Source: Haloflavibacter putidus | GTDB taxonomy: Bacteria > Bacteroidota > Bacteroidia > Flavobacteriales > Flavobacteriaceae | Length of the DNA stretch: 64,000 nt | Assembly: GCF_006546625.1 (NCBI RefSeq) | Contig: NZ_VIAR01000006.1 | Location: 62,001 to 126,000, forward strand | Direction of reading: 5' to 3' | Shown here: piece after piece, positions 17,976 to 27,071 of the stretch | How the letters are laid out: every line of letters begins with the position of its first letter | How positions within the stretch are numbered: the stretch's first letter is position 1 | Made by a program: the position numbers and the translations under genes | Notes under the pieces: generated by a model | What the model saw: only the letters and a program-made list of their open reading frames with translations | Told to the model about the DNA's origin: nothing | The model's database searches: none

Positions 17976-18938
17976 ATGACACCAATTAAAAAGATTTTAG
18001 TAGCCACCGATTTTTCAGAAAATGCTTCTGCTATTTATAGCTTTACGGAAGAAATTGCGGAAAATTTTGAGGCAAGTGTAGATTTAATTTATGTAATTCC
18101 TAAACCGCTTTACCTTCCGGTGGATATACACGCGGTAACTTTACCTTTAGACGAATCGAAAGAAAAAGAGTTTAGCGATAAGATGAAAGCCCAACTAGAT
18201 TCTGAAATGCAAGCTTCTATTCCGAAAGAAAATAGAGGAAAAACTATTTTAAAAAGCGGAAATCCTGCCGATGAAGTGAATGCTTGCGCCAGAGAAGGGC
18301 GTTACGATCTTATTATGATTGCTTCGCGCGGCGAGGGTAATTCTATTTTTAACAAAGGTAGTGTTACAGAAAAACTGATGCGAATTTCGCACGTACCGGT
18401 ATGGAGCGTTTTAAAAGGGAACGACACCGGTATAAAATCTATTGTTGTACCAACAGATGGGTCTGCCATTTCTTTGGAAGCCTTGCCTTTGGCGTGTAAG
18501 CTTGCAGCAAAAAGAAATGCCAAAATTGATTTGCTTAGTGTGTCTAAAGCCAATTTTACGCATATTATGCCGGGAGATTATATACCTTACACGCATAAAG
18601 ATGATGCTATTAAAACTTATATTTTAAGAAGCTTGCAAGAGTATTTAAGCGAACAAACTTCTACACTGCAATTTGAAGAAGAGTCGGTTTCTGCCGATAA
18701 AAATTTTCGCTTGCTAGACGAAGCAGGCAATAGTGTAGAAGTTTCTATTGTTGTTAAAAAGGGAGATTCGGCACATTTGGCTATTGTAGAATATGCTGAA
18801 AATAATGCACAGATGGTAGTTATGGCCACGCACGGCCACAGCAAATTGGCCAGTATGTTTGTAGGCTCCACTACCGAGAATGTTTTTAGAAATATTAAAA
18901 TCCCGGTTATGACCGTGAAGCCGGAGTTTGTTAGGTAA
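17976..18938 (+). CDS. Universal stress protein, tandem UspA domains
   Basis: The 320 residues carry two Usp domains. The first (TPIKKILVATDFSENASAIY) ends with the motif IASRGEGNSIFNKGSVTEKL. The second (KSIVVPTDGSAISLEALPLA) ends with ATHGHSKLASMFVGSTTENV. The second domain keeps the canonical ATP-binding G-x2-G-x9-G-S pattern. It is likely cytoplasmic and stress-induced. The gene appears monocistronic with its own -7 element. Confidence 0.9.
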   Translation: MTPIKKILVATDFSENASAIYSFTEEIAENFEASVDLIYVIPKPLYLPVDIHAVTLPLDESKEKEFSDKMKAQLDSEMQASIPKENRGKTILKSGNPADEVNACAREGRYDLIMIASRGEGNSIFNKGSVTEKLMRISHVPVWSVLKGNDTGIKSIVVPTDGSAISLEALPLACKLAAKRNAKIDLLSVSKANFTHIMPGDYIPYTHKDDAIKTYILRSLQEYLSEQTSTLQFEEESVSADKNFRLLDEAGNSVEVSIVVKKGDSAHLAIVEYAENNAQMVVMATHGHSKLASMFVGSTTENVFRNIKIPVMTVKPEFVR

Positions 18939-19347
18939 GTTACACTTTTCTAGTATTTTCTTGTAAAGCAGGTAGTGTGATTTTTACAATTAGCAGACGA
19001 GAATAAAAACCAAATCCATAAATGATGCAGCAGCATATAGGATTTGGTTTAGTAAAATCATCTTTTTTTATTTGCTTTTCAAGTTCTTCAATAGCTAAGT
19101 GCATAGTTTTATCGTCTCGTCTTCGCACCTTATTTAGATATGCCAGACTCTTCATGCGTTCGATTCATATTTTAAAAACTTCATACCATAAGAAAGTCAA
19201 AACAACTTTTTCCTCACCTAAAAACTGTTTATATTACAATCTATCTGGTTACGTTGTAAAATCATAAAGCCATCTATCTCATAATTATTCTTCCACTTTA
19301 CGTACAGCCAACCAAATAATTATGAAAGTTGTATACAAAAAAAACTT
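18939..19347. other. Gene-poor region left of the restriction island
   Basis: A 71-codon minus frame (18940-19155) starts KSLAYLNKVRRRDDK but has no recognisable domain and may be a relic or chance. Nothing else was identified. Confidence 0.35.
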
Positions 19348-19436
19348 TCACCGCTCACTAAAAATGTGATGCTGGGTAGCCGTAAAATAATCGCAGAAAA
19401 TCTGGTGTTTTGTTCGTATTGCCGTTTGCTTGTTTT
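19348..19436 (-). pseudogene. Relic of the 3' end of an acyl-CoA-dehydrogenase-like gene
   Basis: Positions 19351-19408 match 27081-27138 at 53 of 58 bases. The latter is the 3' end of the intact gene at 27072-28094. Read on the minus strand the relic still encodes HQIFCDYFTATQHHIFSER in the same frame, then a TGA stop two codons earlier than the intact gene. Similarity continues patchily to about 19436 (AAAACAAG) with a small insertion. The rest of the gene is absent here. Confidence 0.8.
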
Positions 19437-19527
19437 AGAGTTTCTATGAAAAGCGACTAATCATAGCACTGCTAAACTCCAAAACTTTTGTATTTTGCAG
19501 TTAGAATAAATTTCTGAGAATTATTTA

Positions 19528-21441
19528 ATGACCAAAGAACAACTCAAGCAGCTAGAAGATAGACTCTGGAAGGCTGCCGACGACTTACGAGCAAATAGTA
19601 AATTAACCGCTACAGAATATAGTTTTCCTGTATTAGGTTTAATCTTTTTACGTCACGCCTACAACCGTTTCATAACGGCCAAAGAAGAGATTGAAAAAAC
19701 ATTACCCTCACATCCACAAAGAGGTAAAAGACCCGTCAATAAAACAGATTTTTTATCTGCTAAAGCGATATTCTTACCCGAAAATGCGCAATGGAAAACT
19801 ATAAACGAGCTTCCTGAAAGTACCGATATCGGAGAATATCTCAACGAAGCAATGAAAAGTATTGAGGCCGAGTACGAGGTGTTGGAAGATGTACTGCCAA
19901 AAGATTATATGCTGTTTGAAAGTGATTTGCTCTTCCGCTTGATACGTATTTTTAACGACCCGATGTTGGACAATGTTACAGGCGATGTGTTTGGGCGCAT
20001 TTACGAATATTTCTTAAACAAGTTTGCGATGAGCGGCGCACAAGAAGGTGGTGAGTTCTTTACACCGCCTAGTTTGGTAAATGCCATTGTAAATATCATA
20101 GAGCCAAATCACGGTACAGTTTTCGACCCTGCTTGTGGTAGTGCTGGTATGTTTGTACAAACCGCTCATTTTATTGAAGAGGAACTCAAAACAGATGCGT
20201 CTCAAAAAGTGACTTTTTACGGACAAGAAAAAGCCGATACCAACACTAAACTCGCCAAAATGAATATGACAGTTCACGGCTTGGACGCCAATATTATGCA
20301 AGGCAACACTTTTTATCAAGATCATCACGATTTAGTAGGGAAATGCGATTTTTTGATGGCAAATCCGCCCTTTAATGTAGATGGGGTAGATAAGAAAAAA
20401 GAAAGCGTTAAAAACGACCCACGTTTAACATTTGGTTTACCCAAAAACGATAACGCCAATTACCTGTGGATTCAGTATTTCTATAACTACCTAAACGAAA
20501 ATGGTAGAGCAGGTTTTGTGATGGCAAGTTCTGCCAGTGATGCAGGACACTCCGAAAAGAAAATACGTCAAGAATTGGTAGAAACGGGAGCTGTTGATGT
20601 GATGGTTTCTATAGGTACCAAGTTCTTTTACACGCGTTCCTTACCTTGTTCACTTTGGTTTTTTGATCGCGCCAAAGAACAAGATCCAGAGCGTGCCAAT
20701 CAAACTTTAATGCTTGACCTGAGAGATGTTTACAGAAAAGTCTCTTCTAATCTTCACGATTTTACCGATGAACAATTACAAAACATTCACGCCATAGTAA
20801 GTTTGTACCGTGGTGATAGCAGCTTGTTTGAAAAAACCATTAATACTTATCAAGAAAAGGCTGCAAAAGCTTTTGCCAAAGCCAAAGAAGGTGTTGAACA
20901 TTTAAACAATTTATTAGAAGAAAAGACAAAGACGACTTTAAATATTGCAGCAGATTCTCAAGCAGAATACAATACAGGCGACAAGAAAACCCAAGCCAAA
21001 GAATGGAAAACACAACTAACCAAAGCGGTAAAAAAACAATTAGAGGCCAATAAGAAAGAAGCAAAAGCAGAAGCCAGCAAGCGTAAACAATTAAAGAAGG
21101 AAAGCGAGCTTTTAGAAAAAGTATTAAAAACCTTTACGGAAGCAGTTGAACAACATTTGTATTTTGAAAAAGAAATAGAATGGCTGCAAAAACGCTTTCC
21201 AGATGGCGTTTACACCGATGTGCCTGGTTTATGTAAAGTAGTAAACCGTGATGAGATTAAAGCCAACGATTACAGCCTGACCGCAGGCCGTTATGTAGGT
21301 GTTGCACCTGTAGAGGAGGAAGAAGGTTTTGATTTTGACGAACGTATGGCAGCAATTAAACAAGAGTTACAACTGCTTGATGAGGAGGCTGTTGACCTTG
21401 CGAGCAAAATACAAATGGATTTAACCGAGTTGGGGATATGA
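19528..21441 (+). CDS. hsdM: Type I restriction-modification system, DNA methyltransferase subunit (HsdM)
   Basis: The 637 residues have the HsdM N-terminal helical domain (residues about 5-130), then the SAM-binding motif DPACGSAGMFVQTA near residue 200 and the catalytic adenine methylation motif NPPF near residue 275. After about residue 425 comes a long Lys/Glu/Ala-rich coiled-coil stretch, making the protein about 100 residues longer than common HsdM subunits. A family-typical end (NDYSLTAGRYVGV) follows. With HsdS it methylates adenines in the recognition sequence. The stop overlaps the hsdS start (ATGA), so the three genes are translationally coupled. Confidence 0.95.
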   Translation: MTKEQLKQLEDRLWKAADDLRANSKLTATEYSFPVLGLIFLRHAYNRFITAKEEIEKTLPSHPQRGKRPVNKTDFLSAKAIFLPENAQWKTINELPESTDIGEYLNEAMKSIEAEYEVLEDVLPKDYMLFESDLLFRLIRIFNDPMLDNVTGDVFGRIYEYFLNKFAMSGAQEGGEFFTPPSLVNAIVNIIEPNHGTVFDPACGSAGMFVQTAHFIEEELKTDASQKVTFYGQEKADTNTKLAKMNMTVHGLDANIMQGNTFYQDHHDLVGKCDFLMANPPFNVDGVDKKKESVKNDPRLTFGLPKNDNANYLWIQYFYNYLNENGRAGFVMASSASDAGHSEKKIRQELVETGAVDVMVSIGTKFFYTRSLPCSLWFFDRAKEQDPERANQTLMLDLRDVYRKVSSNLHDFTDEQLQNIHAIVSLYRGDSSLFEKTINTYQEKAAKAFAKAKEGVEHLNNLLEEKTKTTLNIAADSQAEYNTGDKKTQAKEWKTQLTKAVKKQLEANKKEAKAEASKRKQLKKESELLEKVLKTFTEAVEQHLYFEKEIEWLQKRFPDGVYTDVPGLCKVVNRDEIKANDYSLTAGRYVGVAPVEEEEGFDFDERMAAIKQELQLLDEEAVDLASKIQMDLTELGI

Positions 21442-22670
21442 GTTGGAAAGAAGGAATAATAGGGGACAATTGTGAAGTTTTATCTTCTAAACGAATTTTT
21501 GCCAAGGATTATGTTGAAAATGGAATTCCATTTTATAGGTCAAAAGAAATCATACATAAAGCTTTTAATCAATTTACAAAAGATGAAGTATTTATAAGGA
21601 AAGAAAAATTTGATTCCATAAAAGAAAAATTTGGTGCACCGCAAAAGGGGGATGCTTTAATATCATCTGTTGGTAACAGATCAGGTGTATGTTATTGGAT
21701 AAAAGAAGATTATGACTTTTATTTTAAAGATGGTAATCTTATTTGGTTTAGAAATTTTAATGACAAACTTCTTTCAAAATATCTTGTGTATTTTCTTAAT
21801 TCAGATTTAGGACAATCTAAAATTAATAATGTTTTCATTGGTGCGGCTCAAAAAGCATTAACGATTCAAGGGGTGAAAAAAATAAAATTAGACCTTCCAC
21901 CCCTTCCAACCCAAAAAAAGATCGCTTCTATTTTAAGCGCCTATGATGATTTGATAGAAAATAACCTCAAACGCATCAAACTTTTAGAAGAAGCCGCCCA
22001 ACACATTTATAAAGAATGGTTTGTCGATTTTAAATTCCCTAATCACGAAAATACACCGATCAATCCTGAAACAGGTTTGCCTGAAGGGTGGGAAATGCAA
22101 ACAATTCAAGATGTTGCAAAAACAATTGGAGGAGGAACACCTTCAACTAAAAAAACAGAATATTGGGAGTCTGGAAATATTCATTGGTTTTCACCTACAG
22201 ATTTATCAAAAAGTAGTTCTCTTGTGTTATTGGATAGTTCAAAGAAAATTAATGATCTTGGTTTAAAAAAAAGTTCAGCAAAGCTATTACCGCCAAAAAC
22301 AATTCTAATGTCAAGTAGAGCTACAATTGGATTGTTTGGTTTAATTGATAACGAATGCTCCACGAATCAAGGGTTCATAAATATTATTCCTAACAACGAT
22401 AACTATCGATATTATATTTTATTTAATTTGATGAATAGAAAGAGTGAGTTAGAAGCTAATGCATCTGGAGCAACCTTTAAAGAGCTTTCAAAAACTAATT
22501 TTAGGAGAATGCCAATAATTAATCCATCTGAAAAAATTGTTTTTGAATTTAATTCATTTACACAAGGAATCTTTGAATCACTTAAAAATTTAGCACAACA
22601 AAACCAATCCCTTAAAGAAGCCAGAGACTTATTGTTACCGCGTTTAATGAACAGAACCCTAGAAGTATGA
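21438..22670 (+). CDS. hsdS: Type I restriction-modification system, specificity subunit (HsdS)
   Basis: The 410 residues show two target recognition domains separated and followed by the conserved helices. The first helix begins at LPPLPTQKKIASILSAYDDL near residue 153 and continues through IKLLEEAAQHIYKEWFVDF. The second ends with NQSLKEARDLLLPRLMNRT. The two domains read two half-sites, so the methylation motif should be bipartite, but the bases cannot be deduced. The recognition domains are more AT-rich than the conserved helices, as usual for horizontally shuffled specificity regions. It overlaps hsdM and hsdR by 4 bp each. Confidence 0.95.
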   Translation: MSWKEGIIGDNCEVLSSKRIFAKDYVENGIPFYRSKEIIHKAFNQFTKDEVFIRKEKFDSIKEKFGAPQKGDALISSVGNRSGVCYWIKEDYDFYFKDGNLIWFRNFNDKLLSKYLVYFLNSDLGQSKINNVFIGAAQKALTIQGVKKIKLDLPPLPTQKKIASILSAYDDLIENNLKRIKLLEEAAQHIYKEWFVDFKFPNHENTPINPETGLPEGWEMQTIQDVAKTIGGGTPSTKKTEYWESGNIHWFSPTDLSKSSSLVLLDSSKKINDLGLKKSSAKLLPPKTILMSSRATIGLFGLIDNECSTNQGFINIIPNNDNYRYYILFNLMNRKSELEANASGATFKELSKTNFRRMPIINPSEKIVFEFNSFTQGIFESLKNLAQQNQSLKEARDLLLPRLMNRTLEV

Positions 22671-25600
22671 GCAACAACTACTCCGAAGATAAGCTAATCG
22701 AGAAAACCACGATGAATCTTTTACAAGGTTTAGGCTGGCAAACTGCCAATGTGTTTCATAATGAAAGTTTTGGTGCATTAGGCACGATTGGGAGAGACAA
22801 CCAAGAGCAGGTTGTCTTAAAGCATCATTTTTTAAAAGCGGTTAAAAAGCTCAACCCTAATTTACCTGATATTGCTTATACACTAGCTTACGAAGAAATT
22901 ACTAAAGCAGAAGCTAGTAAAACTTTGGCTGATATTAACAAAGAAAAGTATGCCTTGCTCAAAAACGGCATTCCTGTCACCTTTAAAAATCAAAAAGGCG
23001 AACTCATCAAAGAGAAAAAGCTACAAGTTTTCAATTTTGAAGCACCTGAAAGCAATCACTTTTTGGCCGTACAACAATTATGGGTCAAGGGTGTTTCGGG
23101 TAGAACAAGAAGGACAGATGTGGTTGGTTTTGTCAATGGCATTCCGCTGGTTTTTATCGAGCTCAAAGCGCATCATATTCCTATTCGTCAGGCTTACGAA
23201 ACCAATTTAAGCGATTATAAAGATACCATACCCAAAATTTGGCACACCAACGCCTTTATCATTTTAAGCAATGGCATAGAAAGCAAAGTAGGCTCGCTTA
23301 CATCTAAATTTGAGCATTACCACGAGTGGAAACGTATTAAAGAGGAAGAAGAAGGCGTGATCAGTTTAGAGACCGTCATTAAGGGAACTTGCGACAAGTA
23401 CAATTTGCTGGATATTTTTGAAAACTTTGTGCTTTATGATGATTCCTTAGATAAAACCGCAAAATTAGTCGCTCGAAACCATCAGTTTTTGGGTGTCAAC
23501 AAAGCTTTAAATCATTTAAAAAGCCTAAAAGAAAAATTTGCAAAAGGCGAAATTGATAAAGAAGAAGCTCAGCGTTTAGGTGTGTTTTGGCATACGCAAG
23601 GTTCGGGTAAATCTTATTCAATGGTATTTCTTACCCAAAAGATCGCGAGGCAAATCAGTAGTAATTACACCTTTGTTTTATTGACCGATAGAACTGAGCT
23701 CGACGATCAGATTTATGGAACTTATGAAGGCGTGGGTGCAGCCAAAAACAAAGAAGCAAAAGCCACTTCGGCAAAACATTTAAAAGAACTTTTAAAAACC
23801 GATAACAAATATATTTTCTCCCTCATTCATAAATTCAATTTTGAAGAAGAATTGAGTTTACGCGATGATATTATCGTGATTTCAGATGAAGCCCATCGTA
23901 CACAAGGCGGTAACTTGGCGATGAATATGCGTAAAGCTTTACCTAATGCTTCCTTTATCGGTTTTACGGGAACACCTTTGTTTAAAGATGATGAACTCAC
24001 CAAACGTATTTTTGGTGACTATGTTTCTAAATACGACTTCAAACGCTCCATTGAAGATGGTGCAACGGTTCCTTTATACTACGAAAATAGAGGTGAAAAA
24101 TTAAAGCTGGATAATCCTGAGATTGATACGCAGATTAAAAGTAAAATCTCGGAATTTGATTTAGATGATAATGAAGAAGAGAAATTAAAGAAACTATTTT
24201 CAAGAGAATATCCTATTCTGACGGCAAACAAACGTTTAAAAGCCATTGCTAAAGATGTGGTGGAGCATTTTAATACCAGAGGTTATAAAGGAAAAGCTTT
24301 GTTTATTGCTTTAGACAAGGTGACCGCCGTAAAAATGTATGATTTCATAACGCTCGAATGGAAAAAATATGTTGAGAAATTAGAAAGAGAGATTTCTCAT
24401 ATCAAAGATGAGCAAGAACAAATTATTGCTTATCGCGATTTAAAGTGGGTTAAAGAAACCGAAATTTCAGTCATTGTCAGTTCAGAGCAAAACGAGATCA
24501 AGAAGTTTAGAGATTGGGGTTTAGATATAGAACCGCATCGTGAAAAAATGAACACGCGCGATTTAGAAAAAGAGTTTAAAGACGAAAACAACCCCTTCCG
24601 TTTAGCCATTGTTTGCGCGATGTGGATTACAGGTTTTGATGTCAAAAGTCTATCGACACTTTATATCGACAAACCTTTAAAATCGCATACCCTAATGCAA
24701 GCCATTGCCAGAGCTAACCGCGTACACGCTGGTAAAAACAACGGTTTAATCGTCGATTATATTGAAACCTACAAAGCCTTATTAAATGCTTTAGCTATTT
24801 ACGGCGGTGGCACAGCAAATAAACCCGATCCTGACACACCACCAATAGACGAACCTCCAGTAAAACCATTAGAAGAATTGGTGGAAGAGTTGGAGGAAAC
24901 CATTGCAGCCACGGTTTCATTTTTAAAACACGATTGCGATTTTGATTTAAACTTAATAGCAAAAGCAGAAGATAGCCTTTATCGTATTAAATATTTACAA
25001 GGAGGCTACAATGCGGTTTGTCAAAATCAAGATACACGAAATAAGTTTAACGTGTTGGCGAGAGAGGTTTTTAAGAAGTACAAAGCCTTAATGCCCAACA
25101 AAGCTATTTATGATTACAAAGATCAACGCGATGCGATTAATGCTTTATATAATTTAATTCAAGATAAAGTAGAAGATGCAGATGTTACTTATCTGGTCAA
25201 ACAAGTGCAAGATGTGGTTAACGAATCTATTGAAACCTATAATACAGAATTAGACAAAGTAGAAGATTACGGCAAGCAAGTCGATATAAGTCAGTTAGAT
25301 TTTGACAAGATTAAAGAGGAGTTTGCCCAATTAAAATCCAATAAAAACATTGCTGTAAAATCTTTACAAGAGCGCGTCAAGAAAAAGCTAGATGCACTCA
25401 CAAAAAACAATCCTTTGCGTATTGACTTCTACGAACGCTATGAAGAAATTATCGAAGATTATAATTTAGGGAAAGAATACAAATCCATAAAAGAAGTATT
25501 CGATGAACTGCTGAACTTATTTGGTGATTTATCTGAAGAAGAAAAACGCTCGGGCAAAGAAAACCTAAGCGAGTCAGAGCTAGCCGTTTTTGATATGTTG

Positions 25601-25867
25601 AATAAAGGCAAAAAAATAACCGATAAGGAAAAAGCAAAGGTTAAAGAAGCAGCTAAAAATCTATTAAAAAAGCTACAAGAAAACGAGTTTAAAGTAGATA
25701 ACTGGACAGAAAAGAGTCAGACCAAAGCCGCTGTTAGAAAAGCCATCAACGATTTTCTTTACAGTAAACTCCCTTACCCAACTTATGAAGACGGCGACAT
25801 TGCCGTAAAAACAGAAGTATTGTATAATTTTTTTGAGATGCAGTACCGGAATTACGGAAGTGTTTAA
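22667..25867 (+). CDS. hsdR: Type I restriction endonuclease subunit (HsdR)
   Basis: The 1066 residues have an N-terminal PD-(D/E)xK nuclease domain (GIPLVFIELKAHH near residue 170). A superfamily 2 helicase motor follows, with Walker A (HTQGSGKSYSMVFL near residue 310), the DEAH box (ISDEAHRTQGG near residue 405) and motif III GFTGTPL. A long helical C-terminal region contacts the methyltransferase. The subunit translocates DNA with ATP and cleaves at random sites when translocation stalls. All motifs look intact, so the system is probably active. A short hairpin with T run lies just after the stop. Confidence 0.95.
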   Translation: MSNNYSEDKLIEKTTMNLLQGLGWQTANVFHNESFGALGTIGRDNQEQVVLKHHFLKAVKKLNPNLPDIAYTLAYEEITKAEASKTLADINKEKYALLKNGIPVTFKNQKGELIKEKKLQVFNFEAPESNHFLAVQQLWVKGVSGRTRRTDVVGFVNGIPLVFIELKAHHIPIRQAYETNLSDYKDTIPKIWHTNAFIILSNGIESKVGSLTSKFEHYHEWKRIKEEEEGVISLETVIKGTCDKYNLLDIFENFVLYDDSLDKTAKLVARNHQFLGVNKALNHLKSLKEKFAKGEIDKEEAQRLGVFWHTQGSGKSYSMVFLTQKIARQISSNYTFVLLTDRTELDDQIYGTYEGVGAAKNKEAKATSAKHLKELLKTDNKYIFSLIHKFNFEEELSLRDDIIVISDEAHRTQGGNLAMNMRKALPNASFIGFTGTPLFKDDELTKRIFGDYVSKYDFKRSIEDGATVPLYYENRGEKLKLDNPEIDTQIKSKISEFDLDDNEEEKLKKLFSREYPILTANKRLKAIAKDVVEHFNTRGYKGKALFIALDKVTAVKMYDFITLEWKKYVEKLEREISHIKDEQEQIIAYRDLKWVKETEISVIVSSEQNEIKKFRDWGLDIEPHREKMNTRDLEKEFKDENNPFRLAIVCAMWITGFDVKSLSTLYIDKPLKSHTLMQAIARANRVHAGKNNGLIVDYIETYKALLNALAIYGGGTANKPDPDTPPIDEPPVKPLEELVEELEETIAATVSFLKHDCDFDLNLIAKAEDSLYRIKYLQGGYNAVCQNQDTRNKFNVLAREVFKKYKALMPNKAIYDYKDQRDAINALYNLIQDKVEDADVTYLVKQVQDVVNESIETYNTELDKVEDYGKQVDISQLDFDKIKEEFAQLKSNKNIAVKSLQERVKKKLDALTKNNPLRIDFYERYEEIIEDYNLGKEYKSIKEVFDELLNLFGDLSEEEKRSGKENLSESELAVFDMLNKGKKITDKEKAKVKEAAKNLLKKLQENEFKVDNWTEKSQTKAAVRKAINDFLYSKLPYPTYEDGDIAVKTEVLYNFFEMQYRNYGSV

Positions 25868-25883
25868 GTTTTTGATAACTAAT

Positions 25884-25906
25884 TTACCTATTTAAGGTAA
25901 TTTTTT
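25884..25906 (+). terminator. Probable terminator of the hsd operon
   Basis: TTACC-loop-GGTAA followed by six T. It overlaps the 3' end of the convergent PIN-like gene. The stem is short. Confidence 0.45.
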
Positions 25907-26311
25907 CGGCCTTCCTTTTGCCGTGAGTTTATAGGCAAATGCTTTATCATCTTCTAACATAATTTTGATCATTGCTTCCCAATGTTTGGCGAGAATAAAT
26001 AAAATTTCCCATACACTTAAACCGGCATTTTTGGAAGTACCGTAAATAAAAAACATTCCTATTCCAGCTTCACGATAAGCGTTGCGTTCGTCTTTCTTCT
26101 TGTTTATATTTATGTCGCGAGTAACAACAAAATTTCGATCTAAACCAACTTGTGGAATCCAATCTATATCTTTAGTGCCTTGCCCAAATTCATCTTTTAA
26201 AACTTTAACAGAAAAAGGAACCCGTCCATTCTTTAGGTTTTCTTTTTCTTGAATAAGATGAAATCCTTTTGCTAAATGCGGTGGTATGTTTTCATCAAAA
26301 TAGACTGTCAC
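25892..26311 (-). CDS. PIN-like (DUF5615-type) putative toxin/nuclease
   Basis: The 139 residues start TVYFDENIPPHLAKGF, the typical first strand and acidic residues of PIN-like DUF5615/Mut7-C proteins, with a second acidic cluster at FVVTRDININKKK. The C-terminus ends in a basic tail (KGRPKKLP). Such proteins are predicted metal-dependent RNases that pair with DUF433 antitoxins. The upstream DUF433 gene overlaps it by 4 bp, which supports that pairing. It is convergent with hsdR and part of the same island. Activity is unproven. Confidence 0.7.
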   Translation of the reverse strand: MTVYFDENIPPHLAKGFHLIQEKENLKNGRVPFSVKVLKDEFGQGTKDIDWIPQVGLDRNFVVTRDININKKKDERNAYREAGIGMFFIYGTSKNAGLSVWEILFILAKHWEAMIKIMLEDDKAFAYKLTAKGRPKKLP

Positions 26312-26985
26312 GCTGCATTTTTAGTACAAAATTCAATAGCATCTTTCACATAGCTCTCCTCGATATCATAAATACTAGCCAAATAAGGAATCGGGTCGCC
26401 GGCTTTGTAATGTTCAAGAAGTATTTGAGGTTGTATGTTTTTGTCTGCAAAAACAGGTTGACCAAACTTACGTTCCGGATCTATAAGAATAGATTTATCT
26501 TTACCTAAAGGATAATATCGAGAAGCCAAGTCATCACTATTAAAGTCAAGTTTAACAAAGAAAAGTTTAATAAGTTCAAGATTTAACTGCTTAGACCCAT
26601 CTAAAGTCATTGTAGCTCCTTCAATCTCAAAATAAATATGTTTTTTATCTGTTTTTATACTTTCTAAGACAGGTTTTAATGCAAAGGGAAAAGGTGTTTT
26701 AAATTTTTCTGAAAGCTCTTTATGCGCTTTTAAAACCTCTTTAGGTTTTACACCAGCTTCAGAAAACCGCATCATTACATAAAACTCAACGAACGTGTGG
26801 AAACTAACGGCTCTTTTACCTTCAGTCACCCAAGAATATTTATCTCCGTACGTATCGCCCAATTGCTTATCCCAATAAATATTCATCCAATTAAAAACCT
26901 TGCTATAAGACACACCTAAAATGTGTGCTATTTCAGCAGCAGTATAGCTCCCAATACCTATTTTAGGTTTATTCTCGAAGTTCAT
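26308..26985 (-). CDS. DUF433-containing putative antitoxin with HTH domain
   Basis: From the ATG at 26985 the protein has 225 residues. It starts with a MerR-like helix-turn-helix (IGSYTAAEIAHILGVSYSKV near residue 8), then a linker domain. The C-terminal DUF433 block has PERKFGQPVFADKNIQPQIL and the ending AGDPIPYLASIYDIEESYVK. The alternative TTG start at 27006 overlaps the -7 promoter word, so it is rejected. It probably represses its own promoter and neutralises the PIN-like partner; this is inferred from the family pairing. Confidence 0.7.
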   Translation of the reverse strand: MNFENKPKIGIGSYTAAEIAHILGVSYSKVFNWMNIYWDKQLGDTYGDKYSWVTEGKRAVSFHTFVEFYVMMRFSEAGVKPKEVLKAHKELSEKFKTPFPFALKPVLESIKTDKKHIYFEIEGATMTLDGSKQLNLELIKLFFVKLDFNSDDLASRYYPLGKDKSILIDPERKFGQPVFADKNIQPQILLEHYKAGDPIPYLASIYDIEESYVKDAIEFCTKNAA

Positions 26986-27003
26986 AGTTTTATAGGATAT
27001 GCA

Positions 27004-27011
27004 CAAATATA
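27004..27011 (-). promoter_or_regulatory. -7 element TATATTTG of the DUF433/PIN module
   Basis: A perfect TAnnTTTG match on the minus strand that ends 18 nt before the ATG at 26985. It also decides that start over the upstream TTG. Confidence 0.55.
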
Positions 27012-27071
27012 GACCTTTGGAGATTTATATACATTCATTTTTACAAAATTTTATTTTTAAATATTAGTGAA

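Noticed and set aside
18940-19155. Minus-strand frame of 71 codons left of the island
   Set aside because: The start resembles exporter N-termini by chance at best; there is no domain, and the hydrophobic part is short. Not called as a gene.
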